Positions 29,569 through 39,646 of a stretch of 64,000 nt of DNA are shown piece after piece. This DNA is from Schizochytrium sp. TIO01. Taxonomy: Eukaryota > Sar > Bigyra > Thraustochytrida > Thraustochytriidae. The notes beneath the pieces were generated by a model, which ran no database searches, was not told the origin of the DNA, and was given only the letters and a program-made list of their open reading frames with translations. The stretch covers positions 635,001-699,000 of the forward strand of contig SMSO01000033.1 of NCBI GenBank assembly GCA_004764695.1. The letters are read 5' to 3'. The position numbers and the translations under genes are program-made. How positions within the stretch are numbered: position 1 is the first letter of the stretch; every line of letters begins with the position of its first letter.

Positions 29569-32500
29569 ATGATTCCTGTGACAGGAGTGAGATCTCCGTT
29601 AGGAGGGCTTCGAAAGCAGGATCTATGGTGCGTTGAAAACAATGATCAGCTGGAAGCACGCCTTCAGAAAATAGCAAGAAGGCGAGCTCGACTTCAGATG
29701 GAAATTTCAGGAGCTTATGGTAATCATCAAACAGTAAACAGTAGTTTTTTGCCCTCGGCTAAGCCAAAACCAAAAATATCGCCCAGGCAGTATGTACCAA
29801 GGAAGATTGAGCTGTCAGATGCAGATCGCCTGCGCATTATTTGTGAAGAACACGGCCGAGTGCTGCGACGCGGAGGTGATCTTGGCAGCCTCCTCTCAAC
29901 TAAGGATATTTTAGTTGACCCAAGAGTGTCCAAGGGAAACCGTACGGTTGCCTCACCGACAGCACACATGTCACACGGATCCAAGGGAAATAATCAATTT
30001 GAAGCTGATCACACAACTACACACATTCCACAAAACAGTTTTATTTCTCCCTTTCTTCAGGCTGAGGTAGCACTTACAGAGTATCAGCGTAAAACATGTG
30101 CGCTTTCTCAGCCAAACGAGATTCTGACAAGTGGAGCTATTAACGTACTCGGTGAACTCAGTGAACATGTTAGCTCCCCTCTGCGAGAGCTATTACAAGA
30201 CCTTCACGAACAACTACTACAAGTAATTTATGCAGATGACATGAGTACTCCACATTTTACCTGTGTAAAGACTCTTCGAGACGAAGTTAAAAACCTTCGG
30301 ATACAACGGGCAAAGTTGATGGAGAAGCAACAGCTTATGAAACAGGAGCATGAACGGCACAAAAATCTTTTTGATGACACATTCCAATTCTGGCAACAAG
30401 GTCTACTGAAGCGTACATTCAATGTTTGGAAACGTGCGGTAGCCATGGGAAAGCAACACATGGGGAAAGTGCAAAATATTTTTGCAAAGTGGTACCAAGG
30501 AGACGATCTTTTACGAATCTATTTTTCTAGGTGGTGTACATATCGCCAAGCTGCTGTTCGCCAGCGCTTGCTCGATGACTTGCAGCGAAATACAGACGAT
30601 CTTGCCTATCATGAGCGTATTGCGGCGGAGCGCGAAAGAATCCTTCGCAAAAAGCGGGAACAAATCGCAAGTCTTGAGGAGGAGTACGAAAAAGAGAAAA
30701 AGGCATGCGAGGAACTACGCGCAGCAGTGGCTTCGGAATCCGAGAATTCATTAGACATCAAGGAGGCCAAAATTACTTTGATGGAAATTAGTCGGAAGCT
30801 TCGTAAACTTTCTGATTCTATTGGAAATGGTGTACTTCGATTCCTAATGAGCACATTGAAACAGTTTTCTGAGGCACCGGATGCACAGTCTGTTATAAAT
30901 GGTATCGACCAAGCCGATGGGGATGAAAAAGTTCTTCTCTCGTGGCTACGCAGAGCATTAGGAGTTTTATATGAATCTGATGAACAGAAACGCATACTCT
31001 TGACCAATGCGCATTCGGTTACTGAGTTAGCACATTTAGGCCTTTGTCTGGATCTTGTTCGATGCATTCCTCAGCGCATTCGTATGGAGGCGTCAGACGC
31101 TGTTTCTGGAGACCAAGTGTCAGAATATGCAGATCTAGATTCTTACAACATGGAGCAAGTAGAAATTGTCACAGTGCTTATGCAGGTTGAACACATGTGC
31201 CGAAAGGATGTAAGAAGCGGAACCATGATGCGAAGAGGTTCGAGGCTGAGTCTAAGCCGTGGATCGACATTGCGCGGGAAAGAGCTTCTTGAACTCAATG
31301 AAGCACAGAGCAGGCTAAGTTTACCGGGAGCATTTCTTCTGCAAAAACAGCCATCAGCTTCAAATGAACTAGGAACCTTCAATCGCCGCATGAGTTCAAG
31401 ACGTTCTCTACTTGAGAGACAAAACAGTATGCTTCTTCACACAGAAGTTGATGGACAGTCCCAAAATAGCACTGCATTAAGTCGTGCCGCCCATACTTCT
31501 CCAGCTAATAACTTTGTTGATGAATCTCTGCCTATTGTTGCAATGACAGAAATTCTAGAAGCAGTTGAGGCAGATAGTGAAGAGGACTCTACATTTTTGT
31601 CTGCATTTCTTTCGCAGTTTATGCTCTATGCACCCTTACTTCCGTCCATAATTCCAAGCGAAGACGAAACATTTCAGAGCATAGCGCACCTGCGCAATGA
31701 ATTCCAACGAGTGCTAGATCAAGCAATGGGGGCAGGATTACCAAAATCAGATGGCACAGGTTTGCGACAGCCCCCCCCCATGCTTTCGCGAAGCCAGACC
31801 ATACATTCTCGCTCCTTTATAGGTGACGCAATAGAGACAGAGAGCAATTTCGAGATGAACCAGGCTGAAGTGGACTTTCTCCTGAATGATCCTGATAATC
31901 TAATCGATAGCGTAGAGCATACGAAACGTAAATGGAGAGAAACTTTGCACGACTACTTTCATCGCATTGGAAAGCTTCAAACAGAGCAAACATGGCCTGT
32001 TGCAGCATTAAAAACTGAGGATGAGCTATGGACTCGGCTTTTGAATTTAGTGTCTGAGCAAATCAATGTGCAGCTCAGTGCTGCAAGCAGGGCAAAGGAA
32101 AGCGGGGGATCAGGAGACGGACGCAGTCGGCGAAGCATGCGCTCTTCTCATGGAAGCTTTGTACGTAAACATGGTGTTATTATTATTGGCAATCAGGAAC
32201 TCTCGGACTGTGTTGAAGAAACAATGATAGACCATGGAATAAATCTTCCCGATTTGCCTCAGATATTTCTGGAGTACGGGAAGCTGCTTAGTATTGCTCT
32301 AGACCGCTACGAATCGCCCGTTGACATCATCAAGGAGGCAAAACTTGTGGACTTGAACAAATTGTTCACGAAAAAATACAAGGTTAAATTAACTGCGTTA
32401 TGTGCTTCTGAAGGGAAATCTCATTTGCAACTTCTCATGCAGGGAATCTTTTTTGTGGCAGATTGGCAATTTGATTTGGCGATCGAGGAGAACGCATCTT

Positions 32501-32916
32501 TGTCTTTTGAGGAAGTCGTTGTGCAACGTGTATTGGAACCTATCAAGGAATGTTCCCAAGTTACTTCTGGGGATCTTGCCATGTATAATCTTGAGAACCA
32601 CTCCCAGATTCGCCACCTCTTTCACAAGATCAGAAATAAGAGTTCACCTATTGACCAAGTTTCCTTAGGAAACTGGAAACAAATTCTTGAGACTAATCGT
32701 TGGCTTCAAGACAAGGGCAGTGTGACAAAGCAGCTCATGAATGATATATTCCATGCATGTAACAGTGCTGGTGAAGACTGTGAAAAGGGCGCCCAAGGGC
32801 TGAGCCTGACCGAATTCAAGAAAGCAATTATACTCTTAGTGCAAGCATGCTTTCCTAGTCCCTTCAAGACAGACAAGGAAAAACTCATTGAGTTCATTTC
32901 ACAACTTAAGAAATAA
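29569..32916 (+). CDS. Large coiled-coil protein with SFI1-like segment and EF-hand-like C-terminus
   Basis: 1115 residues from ATG 29569; the longer frame opens at a TTG. I do not recognise the exact family. Residues 20-45 are a basic helix. Residues 230-265 form a coiled coil. Residues 267-335 carry a run of Trp-containing helices of the SFI1/centrin-binding type (FNVWKRAVAMG, IFAKWYQ, LLRIYFSRWCTYRQAA). A strong coiled coil follows at about 335-415. A helical domain near 440-540 contains LLSWLRRALGVL, reminiscent of calponin-homology-like folds in flagellar proteins, but this is uncertain. Residues 560-640 are Ser/Arg-rich. The last 130 residues are all-helical and look like a degenerate EF-hand pair, as in other axonemal proteins. 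A centriole, basal body or axoneme role is inferred, helped by divergent pairing with IFT52. Confidence 0.75.
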   Translation: MIPVTGVRSPLGGLRKQDLWCVENNDQLEARLQKIARRRARLQMEISGAYGNHQTVNSSFLPSAKPKPKISPRQYVPRKIELSDADRLRIICEEHGRVLRRGGDLGSLLSTKDILVDPRVSKGNRTVASPTAHMSHGSKGNNQFEADHTTTHIPQNSFISPFLQAEVALTEYQRKTCALSQPNEILTSGAINVLGELSEHVSSPLRELLQDLHEQLLQVIYADDMSTPHFTCVKTLRDEVKNLRIQRAKLMEKQQLMKQEHERHKNLFDDTFQFWQQGLLKRTFNVWKRAVAMGKQHMGKVQNIFAKWYQGDDLLRIYFSRWCTYRQAAVRQRLLDDLQRNTDDLAYHERIAAERERILRKKREQIASLEEEYEKEKKACEELRAAVASESENSLDIKEAKITLMEISRKLRKLSDSIGNGVLRFLMSTLKQFSEAPDAQSVINGIDQADGDEKVLLSWLRRALGVLYESDEQKRILLTNAHSVTELAHLGLCLDLVRCIPQRIRMEASDAVSGDQVSEYADLDSYNMEQVEIVTVLMQVEHMCRKDVRSGTMMRRGSRLSLSRGSTLRGKELLELNEAQSRLSLPGAFLLQKQPSASNELGTFNRRMSSRRSLLERQNSMLLHTEVDGQSQNSTALSRAAHTSPANNFVDESLPIVAMTEILEAVEADSEEDSTFLSAFLSQFMLYAPLLPSIIPSEDETFQSIAHLRNEFQRVLDQAMGAGLPKSDGTGLRQPPPMLSRSQTIHSRSFIGDAIETESNFEMNQAEVDFLLNDPDNLIDSVEHTKRKWRETLHDYFHRIGKLQTEQTWPVAALKTEDELWTRLLNLVSEQINVQLSAASRAKESGGSGDGRSRRSMRSSHGSFVRKHGVIIIGNQELSDCVEETMIDHGINLPDLPQIFLEYGKLLSIALDRYESPVDIIKEAKLVDLNKLFTKKYKVKLTALCASEGKSHLQLLMQGIFFVADWQFDLAIEENASLSFEEVVVQRVLEPIKECSQVTSGDLAMYNLENHSQIRHLFHKIRNKSSPIDQVSLGNWKQILETNRWLQDKGSVTKQLMNDIFHACNSAGEDCEKGAQGLSLTEFKKAIILLVQACFPSPFKTDKEKLIEFISQLKK

Positions 32917-33047
32917 CTTTCCCTATTTTGTCATTATACAAAGTTCTATTCTCGTTGATAGAAGTGCAATATTTGACACTCTAGATTACCTAAATCTCCC
33001 AAAAGATGTAAACACAGCAAACATGAGAGAAACAGACAAAACAAATA

Positions 33048-36000
33048 TTACACAGTTTCCTTAACATCTGACGCTATAGAGGCCAGAAAATCTAGTTGCG
33101 AAATAAACAGGAACCACTGCACAAAGAAAAGGTCCCCTGCCATTAACGCTAACATAATATGGCCAGATACAATTAAAAAAAGGCGCAAGCTAACCTCGAG
33201 TCGGTCCTCTCGCAATAACAAAATGCAAAAAGCTAGCATCATAAGCTCTGCGGGGTTCAACACCAGCAAATACGATGGACGAGAGACCCCTTCAAGCACA
33301 AATAAAACAGGAAGTGCAAATTGAAAGGTAGCCGCTTTATTAGTGTCTCCCATGCACAGATATTGCGCTAGAAAGGCGTACCACAGACAAATGTGAGCCC
33401 ACGGAGGCGTGTTGGCAAGTACAGAAGTGACAAAAGGCGAAAAGGCTTGCAAGAAGGCATAGCACAGCAGAACATGAGCCCCCTCGCCATTCTTGAGTAC
33501 TCCCTCAAGAGCCCGCTGGTGAACTCCCCAAACGCAGGCCATGGAAGCTATGGCGACACTGTAGCAGACTTGAAAAAGCCTTGTAAATGTTACGACGAAG
33601 TAATTTCTTGCATCCAAAGTAAGCGCATGCAGCTGTGAAGTTATATCATAAAACCACTGCTGCACTTCAAAAGGCGCATAAGAGGGGTTTGTTTCTGTAG
33701 TAATGTCTGAGGTTTCAATCCGTGATTCCGCCTTCAGGTAGGAACCACCCTTTTTGTCCATGACGTCATTTAGATCAGAATGTGTTCCGCTATTCTGCGA
33801 TTTCGATGGTTGTTGGCTTTGCTGAGCAGCTGAAGTAGTATGATTGGAAGAACGTTTTCGTGTTCTTGATTTGGCGGCACCCTTGGTTTTATTTTTGTTC
33901 ACATTAGATGAAGAAGATAATTGTTGGTCTTTCGGGGCAGGTTCCGTTGCAACTTGTACTGAAGGTAACTTCGCTTGGTTTTTGCTTGTGGAGCGAGCAT
34001 CGTCTATGTCTTGGGTAGTAGAGGTTGGTTTATTGTAGTGGTCAGAAACAACCTTATCATTCTCCTGGCTCGTGTCTGTGCTTGAAAAAGAATTCGTCTT
34101 ATGTCCTGTATGGAGATTCTTCAGTGAATCATTATCAGTCCTTTGTTGCAGTGAATCATTATCGTCCTTTGTTGACTTTGCGCTAGTAGGCGAGGACCTG
34201 TTCATTGCACTGTTATCAGAGGAAATGGTGTTGCGCCGATGTGCTTCGGTATCTTCAGTATCCAAGTTTGATTTTCCCTCATTTTGAGATGCCGATGAAC
34301 TTGTACCAGCAAAAGGCTCAGAAGACGCAGAATCTTCCGCAGTCTCTCCGGAAACTTCCTCGTCATTTGAGTCCAGCACTGCCCACACATTTTCATTTGT
34401 CGAATCTTCGTGTTTGTGCATCTCGCTTGGAGATGAGAAGGTCGATGCGGCATGGTGGCGACCTCGAGGTGAGGGTTCATTTGTAGTCCACAACTTATCA
34501 CGGAGGGAGCGAGGCTCTGAGCCGTGACGCTCCCGGCGCACCGTACGTGTTTGTTTCTTTGCATTCGTGCTGTGGGTTTCCGTCTCTGCATTGGGATTTG
34601 TTTGACGGGGAGACGGTGGCTGGGAGGCATTCCGAGGACTTTCCACTTTGTAAGTGGACGAATACATACTCCCGCGGTGAGATGTTCCTAAAGATTGCAG
34701 GTGTTGTTGCTGATTATGCGAATGTTTCCGGTTACTATTTCGAGAGTGTACTCCAGGCTCAGGTGTTGAACGTCCGCTTGTATTTGCTGACGTGGAGGCA
34801 TACTTGTTGGCAGGCCAAATCGGTTTCCCTGCTTCGTTGCTCCTATGAGAGGTTGCTGGTGAATCAACTTTGCTACTTCGTAATGGATGCTGACGTCGGC
34901 GTTGCATGGTTGACACGGGGGCATTCATGGGAGTAGGGCTTGGTGATTTGATTTGCCAAGCCCTCTTTTCGATAGATTTATTAGTCTCAACTGAGTTCTG
35001 CGAAGCTGTGGGGGACGAAGCTGCAGGCCATTGTGGTACCGAGGTGGGTTCAGGCGTTGTGCTTGGCAAAGGAGGAGTAATTGACGCTGCCTTTGAACTA
35101 GCTGCCCGCCAAGGATATAAAGGGAAATGAGACCTGCCTTGACCACTATCAGGGTTGTTTTCCCCATTATCACAAGGTGAACAAATCTGATTTAACGGTG
35201 GATGTTGTTGCTGTTGGTGAATTGGCTGGAACGAGTAGGGTTGACGCTGCTGGACATCAAAGTGATGCTGTTCAGAACCATATTGTTGTTCTTGGTGCTG
35301 TCGACGATCCATATGTTCAGGCGGCACGCAGGTTGTGTCTACAGATATCTGTAAAGCACCTAGGTTTTGGCTGGTACTTCGAGGAGAAAATATGTTTGAA
35401 GGAAACGCCCCAGAAACGAGATTACGCGCGCTTCGTAAATAATTAGCTGGAGATCTTCGATTAAAAGATGATCTACCATTTCCTTGATTTACAAAAGGAA
35501 CAGTAGTGTTTTGTTCAGGTGGTGTGACGTAGGCAAAGGGCGTTCCAGGCCATGCGGCAGAGCCTGATGCATGCACGCTCGACACATTCTGGTGCATGCT
35601 TACATCGGGGCTATTCACAAATTGGGGCGATTCAGCTCGAGCATAGCCTGGTGGAAAATCCTGTGCAGCAGGTCTGAGCGTCGATTGTGTGGGCGGGTCA
35701 AAGATGTTGTTTGTATGACCTAGCGCTGGTGAGGACGCATTACTGTGGGATGGTACCGATACTTGAAACGGATGCTGGTGCTGAGGATGAGAATGTTGAT
35801 GATGATGGGGTGGCGCAGAGATAGGATCCGACAAAAGCTCCAAGACATTTGAGCTTTGGCGCTCACGAATTTCAGAGCTTAGGTAGTTGCCAAATCCAAC
35901 ATCAAGCAGAGGCTGCTCGTGTTGATGCTGCTGATGCTCCTGCTGTTGATGCTGATGGCTGTGTTGATGGTCAAATACGTTGGATCCGTGTCCGGTAGAG

Positions 36001-36767
36001 TGTATAATTCTAGACGGGCTATGAACAGGCTCGAAGACATCTGACAGATCGAAAAGTCCCGGTCTGGGGTTCGATGCAGGCGTCACGGAGCTTGATGAAA
36101 GGTTATTTTCCACATAGGATACATTCAAGGGAGGTAAGCTAGGGATAGGTCGGTGGTGGCGGTTGCTTTGAGCCGAAGCTGCTGCTGCAGCATCTGAGGG
36201 TAGATTAGGCGGCGGAGAAACTGTCATCATCCTTGGCTGACCCTGCTGTTGCTGATGTAGGCTTTGGTGTGGCAGCATACCTTGCCCTGGAGGAGGTCCC
36301 AGGATTGAGCTTTCTGACATGGCCGGATGCCTGGGTCCCATCCCGCTGTAGTCATCATTAAGATCCTGCGAGGGCGGGGGAGGTAGTCTCAAACTTCCTC
36401 GCCTTGTGGTGGCTGAGAATGCCGAGGCAGCTTTATCCCGTTCCTCGCCATCATTGTTGATATGATTGCTGTTGATATTACCAATATCATTGCCAATGTT
36501 GATGGAGTGATGGTTGTAATTACTGATATTGACAGTCCTGATGTTGTTGTCAAGACCAACGCCATTCTGATTATCATTGATGCTTCCCCTGTTATTGGTG
36601 GGGTTGTCTGCTACCTCGTTGTGCTCGTCGTCGTCGCCGCCAAGGCCACTACTAGTGTCGAGGTCGTCGCCAATAAGGTCATCTGGCAAAAAGTACAGCG
36701 AACTTTCAGGCTGTCCTGCAGAAGGACCACCGTCCTCCGGCAGCATACCGCCCGAAGCGTGCTGCAT
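33048..36767 (-). CDS. Giant Q/N/H/S-rich protein with C-terminal multipass membrane domain
   Basis: 1239 residues from ATG 36767; upstream codons open only at a GTG. Residues 1-1030 are low complexity: Asn-rich near 70-115, His/Gln-rich near 265-350 and 500-545, Ser/Pro-rich elsewhere, with an acidic D/E patch near 50. This resembles prion-like disordered regions. The last 190 residues differ sharply, with about six hydrophobic helices near 1054-1075, 1096-1117, 1122-1139, 1144-1161, 1165-1186 and 1195-1232, preceded by an amphipathic stretch (QWFYDITSQLHALTLDARNY). I recognise no transporter or enzyme motif. A membrane protein with a long disordered tail in the cytosol or nucleoplasm is inferred. 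The stop is only 131 bp from that of the convergent coiled-coil gene. Confidence 0.75.
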   Translation of the reverse strand: MQHASGGMLPEDGGPSAGQPESSLYFLPDDLIGDDLDTSSGLGGDDDEHNEVADNPTNNRGSINDNQNGVGLDNNIRTVNISNYNHHSINIGNDIGNINSNHINNDGEERDKAASAFSATTRRGSLRLPPPPSQDLNDDYSGMGPRHPAMSESSILGPPPGQGMLPHQSLHQQQQGQPRMMTVSPPPNLPSDAAAAASAQSNRHHRPIPSLPPLNVSYVENNLSSSSVTPASNPRPGLFDLSDVFEPVHSPSRIIHSTGHGSNVFDHQHSHQHQQQEHQQHQHEQPLLDVGFGNYLSSEIRERQSSNVLELLSDPISAPPHHHQHSHPQHQHPFQVSVPSHSNASSPALGHTNNIFDPPTQSTLRPAAQDFPPGYARAESPQFVNSPDVSMHQNVSSVHASGSAAWPGTPFAYVTPPEQNTTVPFVNQGNGRSSFNRRSPANYLRSARNLVSGAFPSNIFSPRSTSQNLGALQISVDTTCVPPEHMDRRQHQEQQYGSEQHHFDVQQRQPYSFQPIHQQQQHPPLNQICSPCDNGENNPDSGQGRSHFPLYPWRAASSKAASITPPLPSTTPEPTSVPQWPAASSPTASQNSVETNKSIEKRAWQIKSPSPTPMNAPVSTMQRRRQHPLRSSKVDSPATSHRSNEAGKPIWPANKYASTSANTSGRSTPEPGVHSRNSNRKHSHNQQQHLQSLGTSHRGSMYSSTYKVESPRNASQPPSPRQTNPNAETETHSTNAKKQTRTVRRERHGSEPRSLRDKLWTTNEPSPRGRHHAASTFSSPSEMHKHEDSTNENVWAVLDSNDEEVSGETAEDSASSEPFAGTSSSASQNEGKSNLDTEDTEAHRRNTISSDNSAMNRSSPTSAKSTKDDNDSLQQRTDNDSLKNLHTGHKTNSFSSTDTSQENDKVVSDHYNKPTSTTQDIDDARSTSKNQAKLPSVQVATEPAPKDQQLSSSSNVNKNKTKGAAKSRTRKRSSNHTTSAAQQSQQPSKSQNSGTHSDLNDVMDKKGGSYLKAESRIETSDITTETNPSYAPFEVQQWFYDITSQLHALTLDARNYFVVTFTRLFQVCYSVAIASMACVWGVHQRALEGVLKNGEGAHVLLCYAFLQAFSPFVTSVLANTPPWAHICLWYAFLAQYLCMGDTNKAATFQFALPVLFVLEGVSRPSYLLVLNPAELMMLAFCILLLREDRLEVSLRLFLIVSGHIMLALMAGDLFFVQWFLFISQLDFLASIASDVKETV

Positions 36768-39646
36768 CGCAGGAGCGGTGCTGCCAGAGGGTTTGCAGCT
36801 CCTCTGCACAGCTCTCGACTCACCTACGAGGGAGTGAATTCATCGTTTTTATCACATTCATTCGTTCATTCATTCCACTAATTTGCCAAAAACTTTTTTT
36901 ACATTTATTAACTCTTACTGTCCGTAAGAATAACAACTAATTAGCTACTTGGCCTTCGAATCACTTTAAAAAAGAAAAGAAAAAAATAATGATTGCTTTA
37001 TTCTTTCACAAATAGAGTAAAAGAAAAGAAAAACACGAGAGTAAGAAAAAAGGAACTTTCAAGCTAAAAACACAGATTACTCAACACCGCAAACCCAGCA
37101 AACTCTTCGGTCTGAGATGCAACGCAAGAGCACAGTAGCGGTGTAAATAATTGTGGCGTGAATATCTTGATAATGCACCATGTGGCGACAGGCGCTTTCA
37201 TGCTGTGGACCTGGCTTTGAAGAAGATTTCGTTCACAGATCTGGCCATCATTTCCCTCTTCTACCAATTTTTATTATTAGCTGTCGGTTTTTAGCATTCT
37301 TTCGATAGTAACAATGTGCTACCTATAACTGTAACAGTAGTAAGCAGCAAATATGAAAAGAACATGTCTTTCTGCAAAAGAGATAGAACTTGGTGTGCCT
37401 TGTGCCCCGGTTTAGACTGGCCTTGTTTACAGTGGGGCAGTTCGCTTGCATCCGGGACCCTCACTTATGAGCAAATCCCGCAATTGTGGCCAAAGATTAA
37501 TCAATTGCGCTTCATAGATTACTTTGGCGTTTCATGGTTGTCTCTCAGGTAGATTTGCGAAGCTAGCACTCACAGAGTGCTAAGGAAAAAGATAAGTATA
37601 CTGGTAGGAGTGGGGAGACCTAGTTTGAGAATATCCTCGGATTAGCCAATTGTGCCGGTGATGATAATTATTTGCTATCAAAATGGGATAAGAAAGTCAT
37701 ACTTGAGGGATTACAGTGCAAACCATAAACACAAAAGTCGCAATATAGCTTGAATGATGATCAAATGCAAGTACTCAATGCAGACTTCTTGCGATTGGAG
37801 CTCTGCAATCCGAACAGTGATGGAATAGTTGACCTTTGGTTGAAGGCACTACTACTTCCAACCTTGGCTTTTCATGGCTACAGGGACGAAGCTCTGCATT
37901 ACATCTGCAGGAAGGTATCGCCAGGCTTCTGGCACGGAGAGTAGAGCTTGAAACTCACTGTGCAGCTGGTTGTGTGTTCGAGCTAGATGACCGAAATCTA
38001 TATGACCAGATCGTGAAACTTTGAGAAGATTTGGAAGACAACCAACTTGAAGAAAACATAGTTCAAGTGCTACATAATTTGAGCCACTTCCTTACGTGCA
38101 ACTTGTAGGGTCATTTCAGCTACTTTGGAATTGGTCTAAATACCCTTGGTGGTACTGAGTTGTCGATTTGCATCACGATCTGCAACATAGGTAACTACCA
38201 TAGTACCCGAGGGTAGACTCCTTTTGCTTGAGGTAAAAAAATTATGTGCTCGGTTGAGGAGAAGGTAGCAGTTAATTTGCTTCCTATTCTCTCATGGACA
38301 GGCCAGGGTTGGACAAAGTGCTCCGTTCAAGCTGGAGCGTTAAAACGTTAAAAATGACGATGCGAGCAAACAAAATTCAGCATCTTTGCCTTTGCATATA
38401 CATTCTTCGTCTTCATAAGATTTAAGTCGTAATCGTTTGCTAATTAATGCAAGGTTTCATTTCGAAAACGCACAGTTCGCGCGCATTCACCACACACACG
38501 CATCTAAACCATAAAGTTCTGATTTATCGAACGTCCTCCATTCAAAGGTCCAGTAGATGAAAGACAGCACTCAAACTCTAGAGCAAGCTATCACATGGAG
38601 ATTTTGATAAAATATAATTGTAGCAAGTTATAATCACTTCAGTTATACCAGTGATGATGCTAATGGGACGTTCTATATGGAATTTTATAGTTTAACATGC
38701 TATCATTGAAAAATGTTGCCAGGTGTTACGAGTTAGAGTGAATTTAACTGCTATCTAACCGATTCAATATGGAGAAATCAACAAGAGCGTTAGTATCTGC
38801 TCGCAACCTAATACGCGATGTAGAGAAGAAAAATGTTCGAAGCGGATAGAGGTAGAATCACAACTAATAATCACTTGCAATTGTCCATCTAGTTTATCCT
38901 TTCTGTGCATTCGTACTAGCGGGCAAAATCCCAAGAACATTACTGCCAGTAATTTTTTAATTTGATATATTCCTCCAAATATAAAGCTTCGATATTTAAA
39001 AATTAAACTACTGTATCCCCCCCAAAAAAGCTGAATTGGTTGCAGCATTGTACCAATCCTTTACACACATACTTAAGGTCCACTATTACCATTCGCAGAA
39101 CTTTATTTCCCGTGCTTGGGAAGTTCTCTTCAGAATTTCAACGAAGGACACAAACACTTAATCCCCTCTCTTCTATCCGCATTCTCTAGATCCCATCCAC
39201 TTTTTATTCACCACATCATCCTCAGCTTTCATCTTATTCATAGCTCATGATTCGCAATCCACATTCATGACTTCTCTTCACATCCGCTTTTCATTCACTT
39301 CCAATGCTATGAGGGACGTTTAGAGAGAGTCTCTCTTTCTAACACCTCGTTCTGCTAAGGTTATACCACTCCTTAAATATTTGATTATACATATTTAAAA
39401 CTACACTGTCTTATTAGAAGACCCGTGTATTGGCATCGAGTGGCACTCGCCACTGGTGGGTCCTGACGACTAGTCCAGCAACTTGCGCGGCTCGACCACC
39501 CGCTGAGTGCCTTGTTACGCCTCCGGCTTGGATTCCTGCGTCTTTGGTGGGGCCTTTAGAGCTCGTCCTTCATAGGTGGTCTTGGTCAGCTCAGCTAACG
39601 TAGCTGTGTAGTGCATCGCCTAATTCTGCTCAGACTTAAGTAGAAG
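36768..39646. other. Divergent spacer with a gene relic
   Basis: 2.9 kb between the starts of the Q/N/H-rich gene and RRP7. It carries the frameshifted segment at 37624-38108 and an open stretch at 37316-37552 (plus) that may belong to it. The remainder is AT-rich and unremarkable; 39100-39400 is pyrimidine-rich. Confidence 0.5.
37624..38108 (+). pseudogene. Decayed gene segment, family unknown
   Basis: One plus-strand frame is codon-like from 37624 to 37942, broken by a TAA at 37726-37728. It then continues by a one-base shift near 37890-37900 in another frame to 38108, broken by a TGA at 38022-38024. The reconstructed order gives about 150 residues of mostly helical, Leu/Glu/Asp-rich sequence (for example NADFLRLELCNPNSDG and ARLLARRVELETH). 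No family is recognised. An open frame at 37316-37552 with a leucine-rich-repeat flavour may be an upstream piece. Two stops and a frameshift in 480 bp argue for a pseudogene rather than introns, but no splice model was excluded. Confidence 0.35.
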
